64,000 nt of DNA from Pseudomonas putida NBRC 14164 (GTDB lineage: Bacteria; Pseudomonadota; Gammaproteobacteria; Pseudomonadales; Pseudomonadaceae). Positions 1 to 10,000 of this stretch are shown piece after piece. The DNA lies in NCBI RefSeq assembly GCF_000412675.1, contig NC_021505.1, positions 5,078,501-5,142,500 of the forward strand, in the 5' to 3' direction. Under the pieces are notes generated by a model, which saw only the letters and a program-made list of their open reading frames with translations, did not search any database and had not been told where the DNA came from. Made by a program: the position numbers and the translations under genes. How positions within the stretch are numbered: the first letter of the stretch is position 1; each line of letters begins with the position of its first letter.

Positions 1-2
1 GC

Positions 3-80
3 CTGTACAACACCGGCGCCCTGCGCACGGCCTTTGGCCTTGAGGGGCGCAACCTGCAAGGGGTGGAGATCCAGCCATGA
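3..80 (+). CDS. TolC-family outer membrane protein, C-terminal end only (LapH-like)
   Basis: The frame open from the left edge ends at the TGA at 78-80, encoding a tail of about 25 residues (LYNTGALRTAFGL...). It overlaps the start of the ABC transporter gene by 4 bases (ATGA), so the two are translationally coupled. Tails of this kind, and the position in front of an ABC ATPase and a HlyD adaptor, suit the outer membrane channel of a type I secretion system. In P. putida the equivalent place is held by the TolC homologue of the lapF cluster. The tail is too short to prove the family by itself, so the call rests mainly on context. Confidence 0.6.
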   Translation: MYNTGALRTAFGLEGRNLQGVEIQP

Positions 81-2245
81 CCGATTCGATCAATGTGACC
101 CTGCCTGAACAGCCCACGGCCCCCGCGGCCGAAGCGCCTCATCGACCGGACCTTGGGCCGTGGCTGGAAGTGATGCTGCAGGTGGCGCACCACTACCGCC
201 TGGACGTGTCGCCCCAGCGTATTCGCCTGGCCGCCGTCGAGGATGCTCGCCCGCTGGATGAAATCCTTCGCCACATGGCGCGCCAGGCCGGCCTGGCCCT
301 GCGCTTCGTGCGCTTCGACGCCAAGGGCTTGAGACAGTGGCGTACACCGCTGGTACTGGAACTGGATGATGGCCAGCTGGCGGTGGTGGAATCGGTCACC
401 GAAGAGGACGACCTGGCGGTGGTGTTTGCCGGTGACCAGGGCCTGACCTCTCGCCTGCCCCGCGACAGCCTCAAGGGCCGCATCAACCGCGTTGCGCTGC
501 TGCGCCCGGCGCGGCCGCTGCGCGATGTGCGCACAGATGACTACACCGCACCCTACGACCGCCACTGGTTTGCCCGCATCGTGCTGCGCGACCTGCGCCC
601 CTATGGGCAGGTGATGGTCGCCTCGCTGGTAGCCAACGTATTGGCCCTCGCGGGGGTGCTGTTCTCGATGCAGGTGTACGACCGGGTGATCCCGGCCGAG
701 TCGCTGCCAACCCTGTACGTGCTGTTCGGGGGTGTAGTGCTGGCGCTGGTGTTCGACTTCAGCATGCGCCTGCTGCGGCTGAAGGTGACGGACCTGCTCG
801 GCAAACGCGCCGACCTGCGGGTGAGCGACCTGGTCTACGGGCATGCCTTGCGCCTGCGCAACTCGGTGCGGCCGAAGTCCACCGGTTCGTTCATCTCGCA
901 ACTGCGCGAGCTGGAATCGATCCGCGACCTGATCACTTCCAGCACCGCCACGGCGCTGGCCGACCTGCCGTTCTTCCTGTTGTTCCTGTTCGTGTTCTGG
1001 CTGATCGGCGGCGTGCTGGTGTTCATCCCGCTAGCCGCACTGCTGGCCATGGTGGTGCCTGGGGTACTGGCCCAACGGCGCCTGGCGCGGCTGGCCAATG
1101 CCTCCATGCGCGAGTCGGCGCTGCGCAACGCCATGCTGGTAGAAAGCATCCAGGGCCTGGACGAGATCAAGGCACTGCAGGCCGAAGCACGCTTTGAACG
1201 GCAGTGGAACCAGTACAACGCCGCCTGCGCCCACACCAACCTGCGCCTGCGCACCCTCACCAACGGCCTGGTGACCTGGACCCAGAACGTGCAGGGCGCG
1301 GTCTTTGCCGTGGTCATCGTGGTCGGCGCGCCGATGGTCATCGCCGGCGACCTTACTACCGGTAGCCTGGTGGCGGCGTCGATGCTGTCGTCACGGATGA
1401 TGGCGCCACTGGCGCAACTGACCCATGTACTGACCCGCTGGCAGCAGGCCAAGGTGGCCCTGCAAGGGCTGGACAAGCTGATGCAGTCACCGGTCGACCA
1501 CCCCGAAGGCGAAGCCCGCGTACACTTGCCGGCGATTCGTGGCGAGTACCGCCTGCGCCAGGCCAACTTCCGCTACAGCGAGGAGTCCCCGCCAGTGCTG
1601 AACATCGGCCAGCTGGATATCCAGCCGGGCGAGCGCATTGCCGTTCTCGGGCGCAACGGCGCCGGCAAGTCGACCCTGCTGCAAGCCCTGGGAGGGGCCA
1701 TGGACCTGGTGCAAGGCGAGGTCAGCCTGGACGGCATCGCCATGGGCCACCTCGACCCGGCCGACCTGCGCCGTGACGTGGGCCTGCTGCCACAGTACGC
1801 GCGCTTGTTCCACGGCACCCTGCGGGAAAACCTCACCCTCGGCGCCGGCCAGGCCAGTGACCAGGAGCTGGTGGCCGCGCTGGCTGCCACGGGCGCGCTG
1901 GACTTCGTCCGCCGCCTGCCCAAGGGCATGGACCACCTGATCCTGGAAGGCGGCCTGGGCTTGTCCGGCGGCCAGCGCCAGGCCCTGGTGCTGTCGCGCC
2001 TGCTGGTGCGCCAGCCGCAAGTGTTGCTGCTGGACGAGCCGACTGCGTCGCTGGACGACATGACCGAGCGCAAACTGCTGGATAACCTCGAACGCTTCTG
2101 CCAGGGCCGCACCCTGGTGATCGCCACCCACCGCCTGAGCGTGCTGCAACGGGTCGACCGCATCCTGGTGCTGGACGGCGGGCGCATCGTCATCGATGAC
2201 ACCCGCGATGCCGCGCTGGCCAAACTGCAAGGAGCCCAGGCATGA
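77..2245 (+). CDS. lapI: Type I secretion ABC transporter (LapB/LapI type), C39-like + membrane + ATPase domains
   Basis: This 722-residue protein is an inner membrane permease-ATPase that drives one-step export of a large adhesin. Residues about 25-145 form an N-terminal peptidase C39-like domain. No cysteine stands where a C39 protease would have its nucleophile (MLQVAHHYRLDV), so it is a non-cleaving, substrate-docking domain as in the LapB/HlyB class. A six-helix membrane domain follows at about 170-460. The ATPase has Walker A GRNGAGKST (525-533), signature LSGGQ (629-633), Walker B VLLLDE (649-654) and a switch histidine in ATHRLS. It overlaps both neighbours by 4 bases, upstream TolC-like and downstream HlyD-like, so all three parts of the exporter are co-translated. 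The lapI name follows P. putida gene order (lapF-lapHIJ) as I remember it; the adhesin gene is outside the window. Confidence 0.85.
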   Translation: MTDSINVTLPEQPTAPAAEAPHRPDLGPWLEVMLQVAHHYRLDVSPQRIRLAAVEDARPLDEILRHMARQAGLALRFVRFDAKGLRQWRTPLVLELDDGQLAVVESVTEEDDLAVVFAGDQGLTSRLPRDSLKGRINRVALLRPARPLRDVRTDDYTAPYDRHWFARIVLRDLRPYGQVMVASLVANVLALAGVLFSMQVYDRVIPAESLPTLYVLFGGVVLALVFDFSMRLLRLKVTDLLGKRADLRVSDLVYGHALRLRNSVRPKSTGSFISQLRELESIRDLITSSTATALADLPFFLLFLFVFWLIGGVLVFIPLAALLAMVVPGVLAQRRLARLANASMRESALRNAMLVESIQGLDEIKALQAEARFERQWNQYNAACAHTNLRLRTLTNGLVTWTQNVQGAVFAVVIVVGAPMVIAGDLTTGSLVAASMLSSRMMAPLAQLTHVLTRWQQAKVALQGLDKLMQSPVDHPEGEARVHLPAIRGEYRLRQANFRYSEESPPVLNIGQLDIQPGERIAVLGRNGAGKSTLLQALGGAMDLVQGEVSLDGIAMGHLDPADLRRDVGLLPQYARLFHGTLRENLTLGAGQASDQELVAALAATGALDFVRRLPKGMDHLILEGGLGLSGGQRQALVLSRLLVRQPQVLLLDEPTASLDDMTERKLLDNLERFCQGRTLVIATHRLSVLQRVDRILVLDGGRIVIDDTRDAALAKLQGAQA

Positions 2246-3426
2246 GCAACCATGAACTCCCGGCCTCCTACCTGGATGGGCAGGACGACCAGGCGGTGTT
2301 CCGCGCCGGCCGCATCATCACCATCTGTGCCTTGATGCTGGCCGCATTCCTGGGCTGGGCCGCCTGGTTCGAGGTGACCGAAGTGTCCACCGGCACCGGC
2401 AAGGTGATCCCCAGTTCGCGGGAGCAGGTGATCCAGTCGTTCGAGGGCGGCATCGTCGCGCAGATGAGCGTTGCCGAAGGCGACCTGGTCGAGCGCGGCC
2501 AGGTGCTGGCCCAGCTCGACCCGACCAAGACCGCCTCCAGTGTCGGCGAGAGCGAAGCCAAGTACCGCGCTGCCAAGGCCAGCCAGGCACGCCTGCAGGC
2601 AGAGGTCACGGGCAAGCCGCTGACCTTCCCGGAAAGCCTGCGCGACTCGCCCGACCTGATCGACGCGGAAACCGCGCTGTACCAGACCCGCCGCCGCGGG
2701 CTGGAGCAGACCCTGGCTGGCATCCAGGACTCGCTGCAACTGGTGCGCAGCGAGCTGAAGATTACCGAGAACCTTGCAAAGATGGGCGCCTCCAGCCGGG
2801 TCGAAGTGATTCGCCTGAACCGCCAGCGTTCAGAACTGGAGCTCAAGGCCAACGAAGCCCGCTCCGACTACCTTGTGCGTGCCCGGGAAGAGCTGGCCAA
2901 AGCCAGCGCCGAGGCCGACAGCCTGTCGGAAGTGGTCCGTGGGCGAAGTGACTCGCTTACCCGCCTGACCTTGCGCTCACCGGTGCGCGGCATCGTCAAG
3001 GACATCGAGGTCAATACCCTGGGCGGCGTGGTGCAGCCCGGTGGCCAGGTGATGAAGATCGTGCCGATGGACGAACGCCTGCTGATCGAAACCCGCATCG
3101 CCCCACGCGATATCGCCTTCATCCACCCGGATCAGGCGGCCAAGGTCAAGATCAGTGCCTATGACTATTCGGTGTATGGCGGGCTGGATGGCAAGGTGGT
3201 AGGGATCTCGCCGGACACCCTGCAGGATGAGGTGAAACCGGAAATCTACTACTACCGGGTGTTCATCCGCACCGAGCAGGACAGCTTGCAGAACAAGGCC
3301 GGCAAGCATTTTGCGATCGTGCCGGGGATGATTGCCACGGTGGATATCCGCACCGGCGAGAAGACCATCCTCGATTACCTGATCAAGCCGCTGAACCGGG
3401 CCAAGGAGGCCCTGCGCGAACGCTGA
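2242..3426 (+). CDS. lapJ: HlyD-family type I secretion adaptor (LapC/LapJ type)
   Basis: This 394-residue periplasmic adaptor links the ABC transporter to the outer membrane channel. A short cytoplasmic N-terminus is followed by one membrane anchor at about residues 25-45 (IITICALMLAAFLGWAAWF). Next come a biotinyl-lipoyl half (GTGKVIPSSREQVIQSFEGG), a long coiled coil at about 95-240, the second lipoyl half (LRSPVRGIVKDI) and a beta-barrel domain. The length is normal for HlyD adaptors of RTX and large adhesin exporters. The start overlaps the ABC gene by 4 bases (ATGA). A 32-base perfect palindrome 21 bases after the stop probably marks the end of the operon. Confidence 0.87.
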   Translation: MSNHELPASYLDGQDDQAVFRAGRIITICALMLAAFLGWAAWFEVTEVSTGTGKVIPSSREQVIQSFEGGIVAQMSVAEGDLVERGQVLAQLDPTKTASSVGESEAKYRAAKASQARLQAEVTGKPLTFPESLRDSPDLIDAETALYQTRRRGLEQTLAGIQDSLQLVRSELKITENLAKMGASSRVEVIRLNRQRSELELKANEARSDYLVRAREELAKASAEADSLSEVVRGRSDSLTRLTLRSPVRGIVKDIEVNTLGGVVQPGGQVMKIVPMDERLLIETRIAPRDIAFIHPDQAAKVKISAYDYSVYGGLDGKVVGISPDTLQDEVKPEIYYYRVFIRTEQDSLQNKAGKHFAIVPGMIATVDIRTGEKTILDYLIKPLNRAKEALRER

Positions 3427-3447
3427 TCCAGGCGTTTACACACATCA

Positions 3448-3479
3448 CCTGTGGGAGCGGGCATGCCCGCTCCCACAGG
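3448..3479. repeat. Single REP palindrome, GTGGGAGCGGGC class
   Basis: A perfect 32-base palindrome whose left half is cctgtgggagcgggca and whose right half is the exact reverse complement. It lies 21 bases after the secretion operon and could act as a transcript end or an mRNA-stabilising hairpin. The same core recurs at 5636, 12176, 56490, 59727 and 63018. Confidence 0.85.
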
Positions 3480-3573
3480 GTCCCAAGCATCCCCGGGTTC
3501 TGTGCAAAATGCCTAAAGCCCGACCAAAACAGGCCGATAACCGGTTATCCCCTGTTCCCCACCGAAGGTCACC

Positions 3574-4473
3574 ATGGCCACGCAAAATGCCCGCGCGGAC
3601 TCGTTGTCCCTGCTGCTGTTCACCCTGCGCAGCGGCAAGTTGATGGCAATCAACCTGCTCAAGGTCAGCGAAATCATCCCCTGCCCGCCGCTGACCAAGC
3701 TGCCGGAATCGCACCCCAACGTGAAAGGTGTGGCGACCCTGCGTGGCCATTCGCTGTCGGTCATCGACCTGTCACGCGCCATCGGCGAGCGGCCCCTGGA
3801 AGACCCGCAAGGCGGCTGCCTGATCGTCACTGAAATCAGCCGCTCGCGCCAAGGCCTGCATGTGCAGGCGGTCAGCCGCATCGTGCATTGCCTGAGCACC
3901 GACATCAAACCGCCGCCCTTTGCTTCGGGCAACCGCTCGTACATCACCGGCGTGACGCGGGTCGACAACACCCTGGTGCAGGTGCTGGACATCGAAAAAG
4001 TCATCCACTCCATCGCCCCACCGCAGGCCGAACCAGCTCACGGCACCCTGAGCGAAGAAGACGCCAGCCTGCTGGCCGCCGCCAACATCCTGGTGGTGGA
4101 CGACAGCCAGGTGGCCCTGCAGCAGTCGGTGCACACCCTGCGCAACCTGGGCATCGAATGCCACACCGCACGCAGCGCCAAAGATGCCATCAACGTGTTG
4201 CTGGAGCTGCAAGGCACCGCGCAGGAGATCAACATCATCGTCTCCGACATCGAAATGAGCGAGATGGATGGCTACGCCTTCACCCGCACCCTGCGCGAAA
4301 CCCCTGACTTCCAGCACCTGTACGTGCTGCTGCACACCTCGCTGGACAGTGCCATGAGCAGCGAGAAGGCAACCCAGGCCGGGGCCAACGCCATCCTCAC
4401 CAAGTTCTCCTCGCCAGAGCTGACCGATTGTCTGGTGGTGGCCGCGCGTACCGTGGTGTTTGCCGAGCACTGA
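3574..4473 (+). CDS. cheV: Chemotaxis protein CheV (CheW domain + receiver)
   Basis: This 299-residue coupling protein joins chemoreceptors to the CheA kinase and adapts through phosphorylation. Residues about 8-155 are a CheW-like domain (LLFTLRSGKLMAINLLKVSE, with the usual GVATLRGHSLSVIDLS). Residues about 170-295 are a receiver domain with the acidic pair D176-D177, phospho-acceptor D225 (IIVSDIEM) and conserved K277 (LTKF). It has no membrane segment. The ATG at 3574 is preceded by GAAGGT. It stands alone between two hairpins. Next to an adhesin exporter it fits a surface/motility neighbourhood, but nothing ties it to one receptor. Confidence 0.93.
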   Translation: MATQNARADSLSLLLFTLRSGKLMAINLLKVSEIIPCPPLTKLPESHPNVKGVATLRGHSLSVIDLSRAIGERPLEDPQGGCLIVTEISRSRQGLHVQAVSRIVHCLSTDIKPPPFASGNRSYITGVTRVDNTLVQVLDIEKVIHSIAPPQAEPAHGTLSEEDASLLAAANILVVDDSQVALQQSVHTLRNLGIECHTARSAKDAINVLLELQGTAQEINIIVSDIEMSEMDGYAFTRTLRETPDFQHLYVLLHTSLDSAMSSEKATQAGANAILTKFSSPELTDCLVVAARTVVFAEH

Positions 4474-4491
4474 TATATTAAGCGACAAACT

Positions 4492-4510
4492 CCCCGGCTT
4501 GCCGCCGGGG
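4492..4510 (+). terminator. Hairpin after cheV, possible weak terminator
   Basis: Stem ccccggc / gccgggg with a 5-base loop lies 19 bases after the cheV stop. There is no T tract, so termination would be inefficient. A possible promoter for the next gene overlaps it: TTGCCG at 4499-4504 and CATAAT at 4521-4526 with a 16-base spacer. Confidence 0.4.
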
Positions 4511-4561
4511 GTGAGTCGGGCATAATTCGCGCCCCTCGCAAGCAAATTGCCGGAATCGCGT

Positions 4562-4873
4562 ATGAAGTTTTTCAGCTCTATCCTGATCACCTGCGCCCTC
4601 TTCAGCGGTATCGCCCAAGCCTCCAGCAGCCAGGCCTGGAACGAGCAGCGCCAACAGATGCTCAAGGCCTGCCTGGCCGCCAGCCAGTTCAAGGATGCCC
4701 ACGCCCGCGGCAAGCCCGCCGAGTTCGATGACCAGGTCGGCATGAGCGCCCTGCTGGTCGAAGGCGTCTACCCGCAGAAGCACATGCAGCAACGCACCGG
4801 TACCGAGCTGTGCCTGTACGACCGCCAGCACCAGCGTGCCTTCATCAGCGAGTGGAGCCCGGAAGCCAAGTGA
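4562..4873 (+). CDS. Small exported protein of unknown function
   Basis: This 103-residue protein starts with a clear signal peptide (MKFFSSILITCALFSGIAQA, cleavage probably after A20), so it is expected in the periplasm. The mature part is about 83 residues with two cysteines (ACLA and ELCLYD) that could form a disulfide, and no domain I recognise. A TTG codon 15 bases upstream is also in frame, but only the ATG at 4562 gives a proper signal peptide. The stop overlaps the start of the next gene by 4 bases (GTGA), so the two are probably coupled. Similar small genes sit here in related Pseudomonas as far as I remember. Confidence 0.7.
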   Translation: MKFFSSILITCALFSGIAQASSSQAWNEQRQQMLKACLAASQFKDAHARGKPAEFDDQVGMSALLVEGVYPQKHMQQRTGTELCLYDRQHQRAFISEWSPEAK

Positions 4874-5604
4874 CCGACAGCTTGCGATTCGGTTGTACCG
4901 GCTGCGGCAAGTGCTGCACCGGGCACCACGTGCCCCTGACGCTGGCCGAGGCCCGCCGCTGGGCAGATGATGCCGGCCAGGTGATAGTGCTGATCGAGGC
5001 CTTCGTGACTGATGGCCCCGGTATGCCGCCTGAGCAGCGCGAACATGCGCTGCGCCGCTCGTACCCAGTGGCTTGCGGCCACGGCGAGGCACGCGTGTCG
5101 GTGACCTTCGCCGCGTTCAACCCCGGCCGATGCCGCAACCTCGACAACAACGACCTGTGCACCATCTACGACCAGCGCCCGTTGGTCTGTCGCATCTACC
5201 CGGTGGAAATCAACCCGCACATTCCGCTGCGCCCGGCCAGCAAGGACTGCCCGCCCGAGGCCTGGCAGCAGGGGCCGGAACTGATACACGGCACCCAACT
5301 GGTGGATGCGGAACTGGAAGCGCTGGTGCAAGCCTCGCGACAGGCCGACCGCGATGACATTGCCGCCAAGGTGGCGGTATGCCAGGCGCTGGGCATGACC
5401 ACCAGTGCGCTCAAGGGCAATGGCTTTACCGCCTACCTGCCGGACATGGGCGCGTTTGCCACGGCGCTGGCGCGCGAGCAGTGGGATGACGATGGGCATT
5501 GGACCTTGCATGTGCAGGATGAGGCGCTGGTCGCGAGCTTGCAGGGGCTTGGTTTGCGCACTACCAGTGAAACCCCGGTGTACTACGCCTTCATCGGCTT
5601 CTAG
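4870..5604 (+). CDS. YkgJ/UPF0153-family cysteine-cluster protein
   Basis: This 244-residue protein starts at a GTG that overlaps the previous stop. The N-terminal sequence RFGCTGCGKCCTGHH carries the CxxCxxCC metal-binding cluster of the YkgJ family, with a further cysteine group downstream (CRNLDNNDLCTIYDQRPLVC). These cysteines probably bind zinc or an iron-sulfur cluster; the biochemical role of the family is not settled. It has no signal peptide and is probably cytoplasmic. An in-frame GTG/ATG region lies further upstream, but it would sit inside the previous gene and adds residues without family resemblance. Confidence 0.8.
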   Translation: MTDSLRFGCTGCGKCCTGHHVPLTLAEARRWADDAGQVIVLIEAFVTDGPGMPPEQREHALRRSYPVACGHGEARVSVTFAAFNPGRCRNLDNNDLCTIYDQRPLVCRIYPVEINPHIPLRPASKDCPPEAWQQGPELIHGTQLVDAELEALVQASRQADRDDIAAKVAVCQALGMTTSALKGNGFTAYLPDMGAFATALAREQWDDDGHWTLHVQDEALVASLQGLGLRTTSETPVYYAFIGF

Positions 5605-5635
5605 CCGGAGCGACTTCAGAAAGCCCTCCACGGTA

Positions 5636-5724
5636 ACTGTGGGAGCGGGCGTGCCCGCGAACACCGGCGCAGCCGGTGCCATCCACCGCGTTGTATTCTT
5701 CGCGGGCACGCCCGCTCCCACAGT
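5636..5724. repeat. Paired inverted REP elements, GTGGGAGCGGGC class
   Basis: Two 25-26 base REP units (actgtgggagcgggcgtgcc... and its reverse complement) face each other about 37 bases apart. They fill most of the 255-base gap between the cysteine-cluster gene and the RND operon. The rest of the gap should hold the operon promoter; I see no strong -35/-10 pair there. Confidence 0.85.
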
Positions 5725-5859
5725 GGTCCCCAGTCGCATGCCAGCAGGTGAAACTGACACGGCTGTCAGCCAGCCGTCACGCTGCCGACCCGGTTCGGGG
5801 GCTATAAGATTGAGTACAGACAACCGTTTCCCTCCCTTCTGGCCAAGGTGCCCGCACCG

Positions 5860-7023
5860 ATGCGACGTCCGTCCCGCTCTGCCTTCCTCGCCGCCCTGGC
5901 GCTCCTGGCCCTGGTGGTAGCAGGCATCTGGTTCAGCCAGCGCCAACCCGCACCGGCTACTCGCGCGCAAACCGCCGTGCCGGTACGCGTGGTCAGCGTC
6001 GCCCAGCAGGACGTGCCGCGCTATGCCAGCGCCATCGGCTCGGTGCTGTCGCTGCACAGCGTCGAGGTCCGGCCACAAGTAGAGGGGATACTCACCCAAG
6101 TGCTGGTCAAGGAAGGCCAATGGGTCAAGCAAGGCGACCTGCTCGCCACCCTCGACGACCGCAGCATCCGCGCCAGCCTCGACCAGGCCCGTGCACAACT
6201 CGGCCAGAGCCAGGCACAGATCCAGGTGGCCGGCGTCGACCTCAGGCGCTACCGCCTGCTCAGCAGCGATGACGGCGTGTCCAGGCAAACACTCGACCAG
6301 CAACAGGCGTTGGTCAACCAGCTGCAAGCCACGGTCAAGGGCAACCAGGCGGCTATCGCCAATGCCGAGGTGCAACTCTCCTACACCCAGATACGCTCGC
6401 CGGTAACCGGGCGCGTCGGCATCCGCAATATCGACCCCGGCAACCTGGTGCGCACCAGCGACACCCAGGGGCTGTTCAGCGTGACCCAGATCGACCCGAT
6501 CGCTGTGGAGTTCTCGCTGCCGCAACAGATGCTGCCGACCCTCCAAGGCCTGCTCAAGGCGCAAACGCCTGCGCTGGTCGAGGCCTACATGGATGCCGAT
6601 GGCGAGCGCAACCTGCTGGGCGCAGGCCACCTTGCGCTGATCGACAACCAGATTTCGGCCAACACCGGCACGGTGCGGGTCAAGGCCGAGTTCGACAACA
6701 AGGACGGCCTGCTGTGGCCGGGGCAACTGGTCACCGTACGGTTGCGCACGGCGATGGACGAAGACGCCCTGGTGGTGCCGCCGCCCGTGGTGCAACGCAG
6801 CATCGATGGCCACTTCGTCTACCGCGTCGACGGCGACAAGGTCACCAGCGTGCCGGTCAAGGTGCTGTACCAGGACAGCACACTGAGCATCGTCGCCGGG
6901 GTAAAGGCCGGTGACCAACTGGTGCTCGATGGCCAGTCGCGCCTCAAACCCGGCTCCAGGGTCGAGATCACCCCTGATGCCCCGGCGCCTGCCGAGATGG
7001 CCGACCGCAGGAGCCAGCCATGA
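5860..7023 (+). CDS. RND efflux membrane-fusion protein (MdtA/AcrA family)
   Basis: This 387-residue periplasmic adaptor of a tripartite efflux pump has one N-terminal anchor (AFLAALALLALVVAGIWF, about residues 8-25) and no lipobox. The two lipoyl halves are SVEVRPQVEGILTQVLVKEG and YTQIRSPVTGRVG, separated by a coiled-coil hairpin, then beta-barrel and membrane-proximal domains. I chose the ATG at 5860; a GTG at 5848 is also in frame, but its AAGG would touch the codon. The last 4 bases overlap the pump gene. The family, and the following CusRS-like regulators, fit export of drugs, detergents or possibly metals; the sequence resembles MdtA more than CusB. Confidence 0.87.
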   Translation: MRRPSRSAFLAALALLALVVAGIWFSQRQPAPATRAQTAVPVRVVSVAQQDVPRYASAIGSVLSLHSVEVRPQVEGILTQVLVKEGQWVKQGDLLATLDDRSIRASLDQARAQLGQSQAQIQVAGVDLRRYRLLSSDDGVSRQTLDQQQALVNQLQATVKGNQAAIANAEVQLSYTQIRSPVTGRVGIRNIDPGNLVRTSDTQGLFSVTQIDPIAVEFSLPQQMLPTLQGLLKAQTPALVEAYMDADGERNLLGAGHLALIDNQISANTGTVRVKAEFDNKDGLLWPGQLVTVRLRTAMDEDALVVPPPVVQRSIDGHFVYRVDGDKVTSVPVKVLYQDSTLSIVAGVKAGDQLVLDGQSRLKPGSRVEITPDAPAPAEMADRRSQP

Positions 7024-10000
7024 ACACCCGCAATGGCGTCTCGGCCTGGTGCATCGATCACCCTATCGCCACCCTGCTGCTGACCTTCGCCCTGGTGCTG
7101 CTGGGCGCCATCGCCTTCCCGCGGTTGCCCGTGGCGCCGCTGCCCGAGGCCGATTTCCCGACCATCCAGGTCACCGCCCAGCTGCCCGGTGCCAGCCCGG
7201 AAACCATGGCCTCGTCGGTGGCCACGCCGCTGGAGGTGCAGTTCAGCGCCATCCCCGGCATGACCCAGATGACCAGCAGCAGCGCGCTAGGCTCGACTAC
7301 GCTGATCCTGCAGTTCACCCTCGACAAGAACATCGACACCGCCGCCCAGGAAGTGCAGGCGGCGATCAACACCGCCACCGCCCGCCTGCCCCAGGACCTG
7401 CCCAGCCCGCCCACCTGGCGCAAGGTCAACCCGGCCGACAGCCCGGTGGTAATCCTCACCGTCAGCTCTGCACAGATGCCCGGCAACGAGCTCAGCGACT
7501 ACGCCGAAACCCTCCTGGCCCGCCAGCTCAGCCAGATCGACGGGGTCGGCCTGATCAACATCACCGGCCAGCTGCGCCCGGCCATCCGGGTGCAGGCACA
7601 ACCCGAGAAACTCGCGGCCATCGGCCTGACCCTGGCCGACGTGCGCCTGGCCATCCAGCAGACCAGCCTGAACCTGGCCAAAGGCGCGCTGTACGGCGAG
7701 CACAGCGTGTCGACCATTGCCGCCAACGACCAGCTGTTTCACCCCGAAGACTATGCCCAGCTGATCGTCAGCTACCGCAACGGCGCCCCGGTGCACCTGA
7801 AGGACGTGGCCAAGGTCATCAACGGTGCCGAGAACGCGTATGTAAGGGCCTGGTCGGGCAATCAGCCGGGGCTTAACCTGGTGATCTTCCGCCAGCCCGG
7901 CGCCAATATCGTCGACACCGTGGACCGGGTGCTCGACGCCTTGCCGCGCTTGCAGGAAATGCTGCCGGCCTCGGTTGAAGTGTCGGTGCTGCAGGACCGC
8001 ACCCAGACCATCCGCAGCTCGCTGCATGAAGTCGAGCTGACCCTGATGATCGCGGTGGCGCTGGTGATCGGGGTAATGGCGCTGTTCCTGCGCCAGTGGT
8101 CGGCCACCTTCATTGTCTCCAGCGTGCTCGGCGTCTCGCTGATCGCCACGTGCGCACTGATGTACGTGTTCGGTTTCAGCCTCAACAACCTGACCCTGGT
8201 GGCCATCGTCATTGCCGTCGGTTTCGTGGTCGATGACGCGATCGTCGTGGTGGAAAACATCCATCGCCACCTGGAAGCCGGCGACGATAGCCGCACTGCA
8301 GCGCTCAAAGGCGCCGGCGAGATCGGTTTCACCGTGGTGTCGATCAGTTTCTCGCTGATCGCCGCCTTCATTCCACTGCTGTTCATGGGCGGTGTGGTGG
8401 GCCGGCTGTTCAAGGAGTTCGCCCTGACCGCCACGGCGACCATCCTGATTTCGGTGGTGGTCTCGCTGACCCTGGCCCCCACCCTTTCGGCGCTGTTCAT
8501 GCGCCGCCCACCCGGCGACCACCAAGGCGGTTTCGGCCAGCGCCTGCTGGGTTGGTACGAAAAAGGCCTGGACCGCGCACTGGCCCACGGGCGGATCACG
8601 CTGGGGGTGTTCGGCATTACCCTGGCGCTGGCCGTGGCCGGCTACGTGGGCATCCCCAAAGGTTTCTTCCCGCTGCAGGACACCGGCTTCATCCTTGGCA
8701 CAACCGAGGCAGCGGCGGATGTGTCCTACCCGTCGATGATCGAGAAGCACCTGGCGCTGGCGAAGATCATCGGTGACGACCCGGCAGTGCGCGCCTATTC
8801 GCACTCGGTCGGGGTGACCGGCAGCAACCAGACCATCGCCAACGGCCGTTTCTGGATCTCGCTCAAGCCCCGCGGCGACCGCGACGTCTCGGCCAGCGAA
8901 TGGATCGACCGGATCCGCTCGAAGCTGGCCCAGGTGCCGGGCATCGTCCTGTACATGCGCGCCGGCCAGGACATCAACCTCAGCTCCGGCCCGTCACGCA
9001 CCCAGTACCAGTACGTGCTCAAGAGCAACGACGGGGTCGCGCTCAACCTGTGGACCCAGCGCCTGACCGACCGCCTGCGGGAAAACCCGGCGCTGCGCGA
9101 CCTGTCCAACGACCTGCAACTGGGCGCCAGCGTCACCCGCATCGATATCGACCGCCAGGCCGCAGCGCGTTTCGGCCTGACCACCACCGACGTCGACCAG
9201 GCCTTGTACGATGCCTTCGGCCAGCGCCAGATCAGCGAATTCCAGACCGAGACCAACCAGTACAAGGTCATCCTCGAACTGGACGCGCAACAGCGTGGCA
9301 AGGCTGAAAGCCTCAATTTCTTCTACCTGCGCTCGCCACTGACCAACGAGATGGTGCCGCTGTCGGCCCTGGCGCATGTCGCCGCGCCAAGCACCGGGCC
9401 GCTGTCGATCAGCCACGACGGCCTGTTCCCGGCCGCCAACCTGTCGTTCAACCTGGCCCCCGGTGTGGCCTTGGGCGATGCGGTGCAGATCCTGGAACGT
9501 GCGCAGCGCGAGCTGGGTATGCCCGACTCGATCACCGGCAACTTCCAGGGCGCCGCCCAGGCGTTCCAGAGCTCGCTGTCGAGCCAGCCCTACCTGATCC
9601 TTGCCGCGCTGGTGGCGGTGTACATCATCCTCGGCGTGCTCTATGAGAGCTTCGTCCACCCGCTGACCATCATCTCCACCCTGCCCTCAGCCGGCCTGGG
9701 CGCGATCATCCTGCTGTGGGCCAGCGGGCAGGACTTCAGCATCATGGGGCTGATCGGCGTGGTCCTGCTGATCGGCATCGTCAAGAAGAACGGCATCCTG
9801 CTCATCGACTTCGCGCTCGAAGCCCAGCGCCATCACGGCATGACGCCCGAGCAGGCGATACGCCAGGCCTGCCTGGTGCGCTTCCGCCCGATCATCATGA
9901 CTACCCTGGCCGCGCTGCTGGGCGCAGTGCCGCTGATGTTCGGCTTTGGCACCGGCGCCGAGCTGCGCCAGCCACTGGGCATTGCGGTGGTGGGTGGCCT

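Noticed and set aside
1573..2739. Long minus-strand frame opposite the ABC and HlyD genes
   Set aside because: It is a high-GC antisense shadow with low-complexity Arg/Ser/Gln composition and no ribosome site; the plus-strand genes have full domain sets.
4768..6918. 716-residue minus-strand frame across the REP pair and RND adaptor
   Set aside because: Composition (His/Gln/Val/Asp-rich, no motif) is that of an antisense frame, and it runs through three well-supported plus-strand genes and a REP pair.
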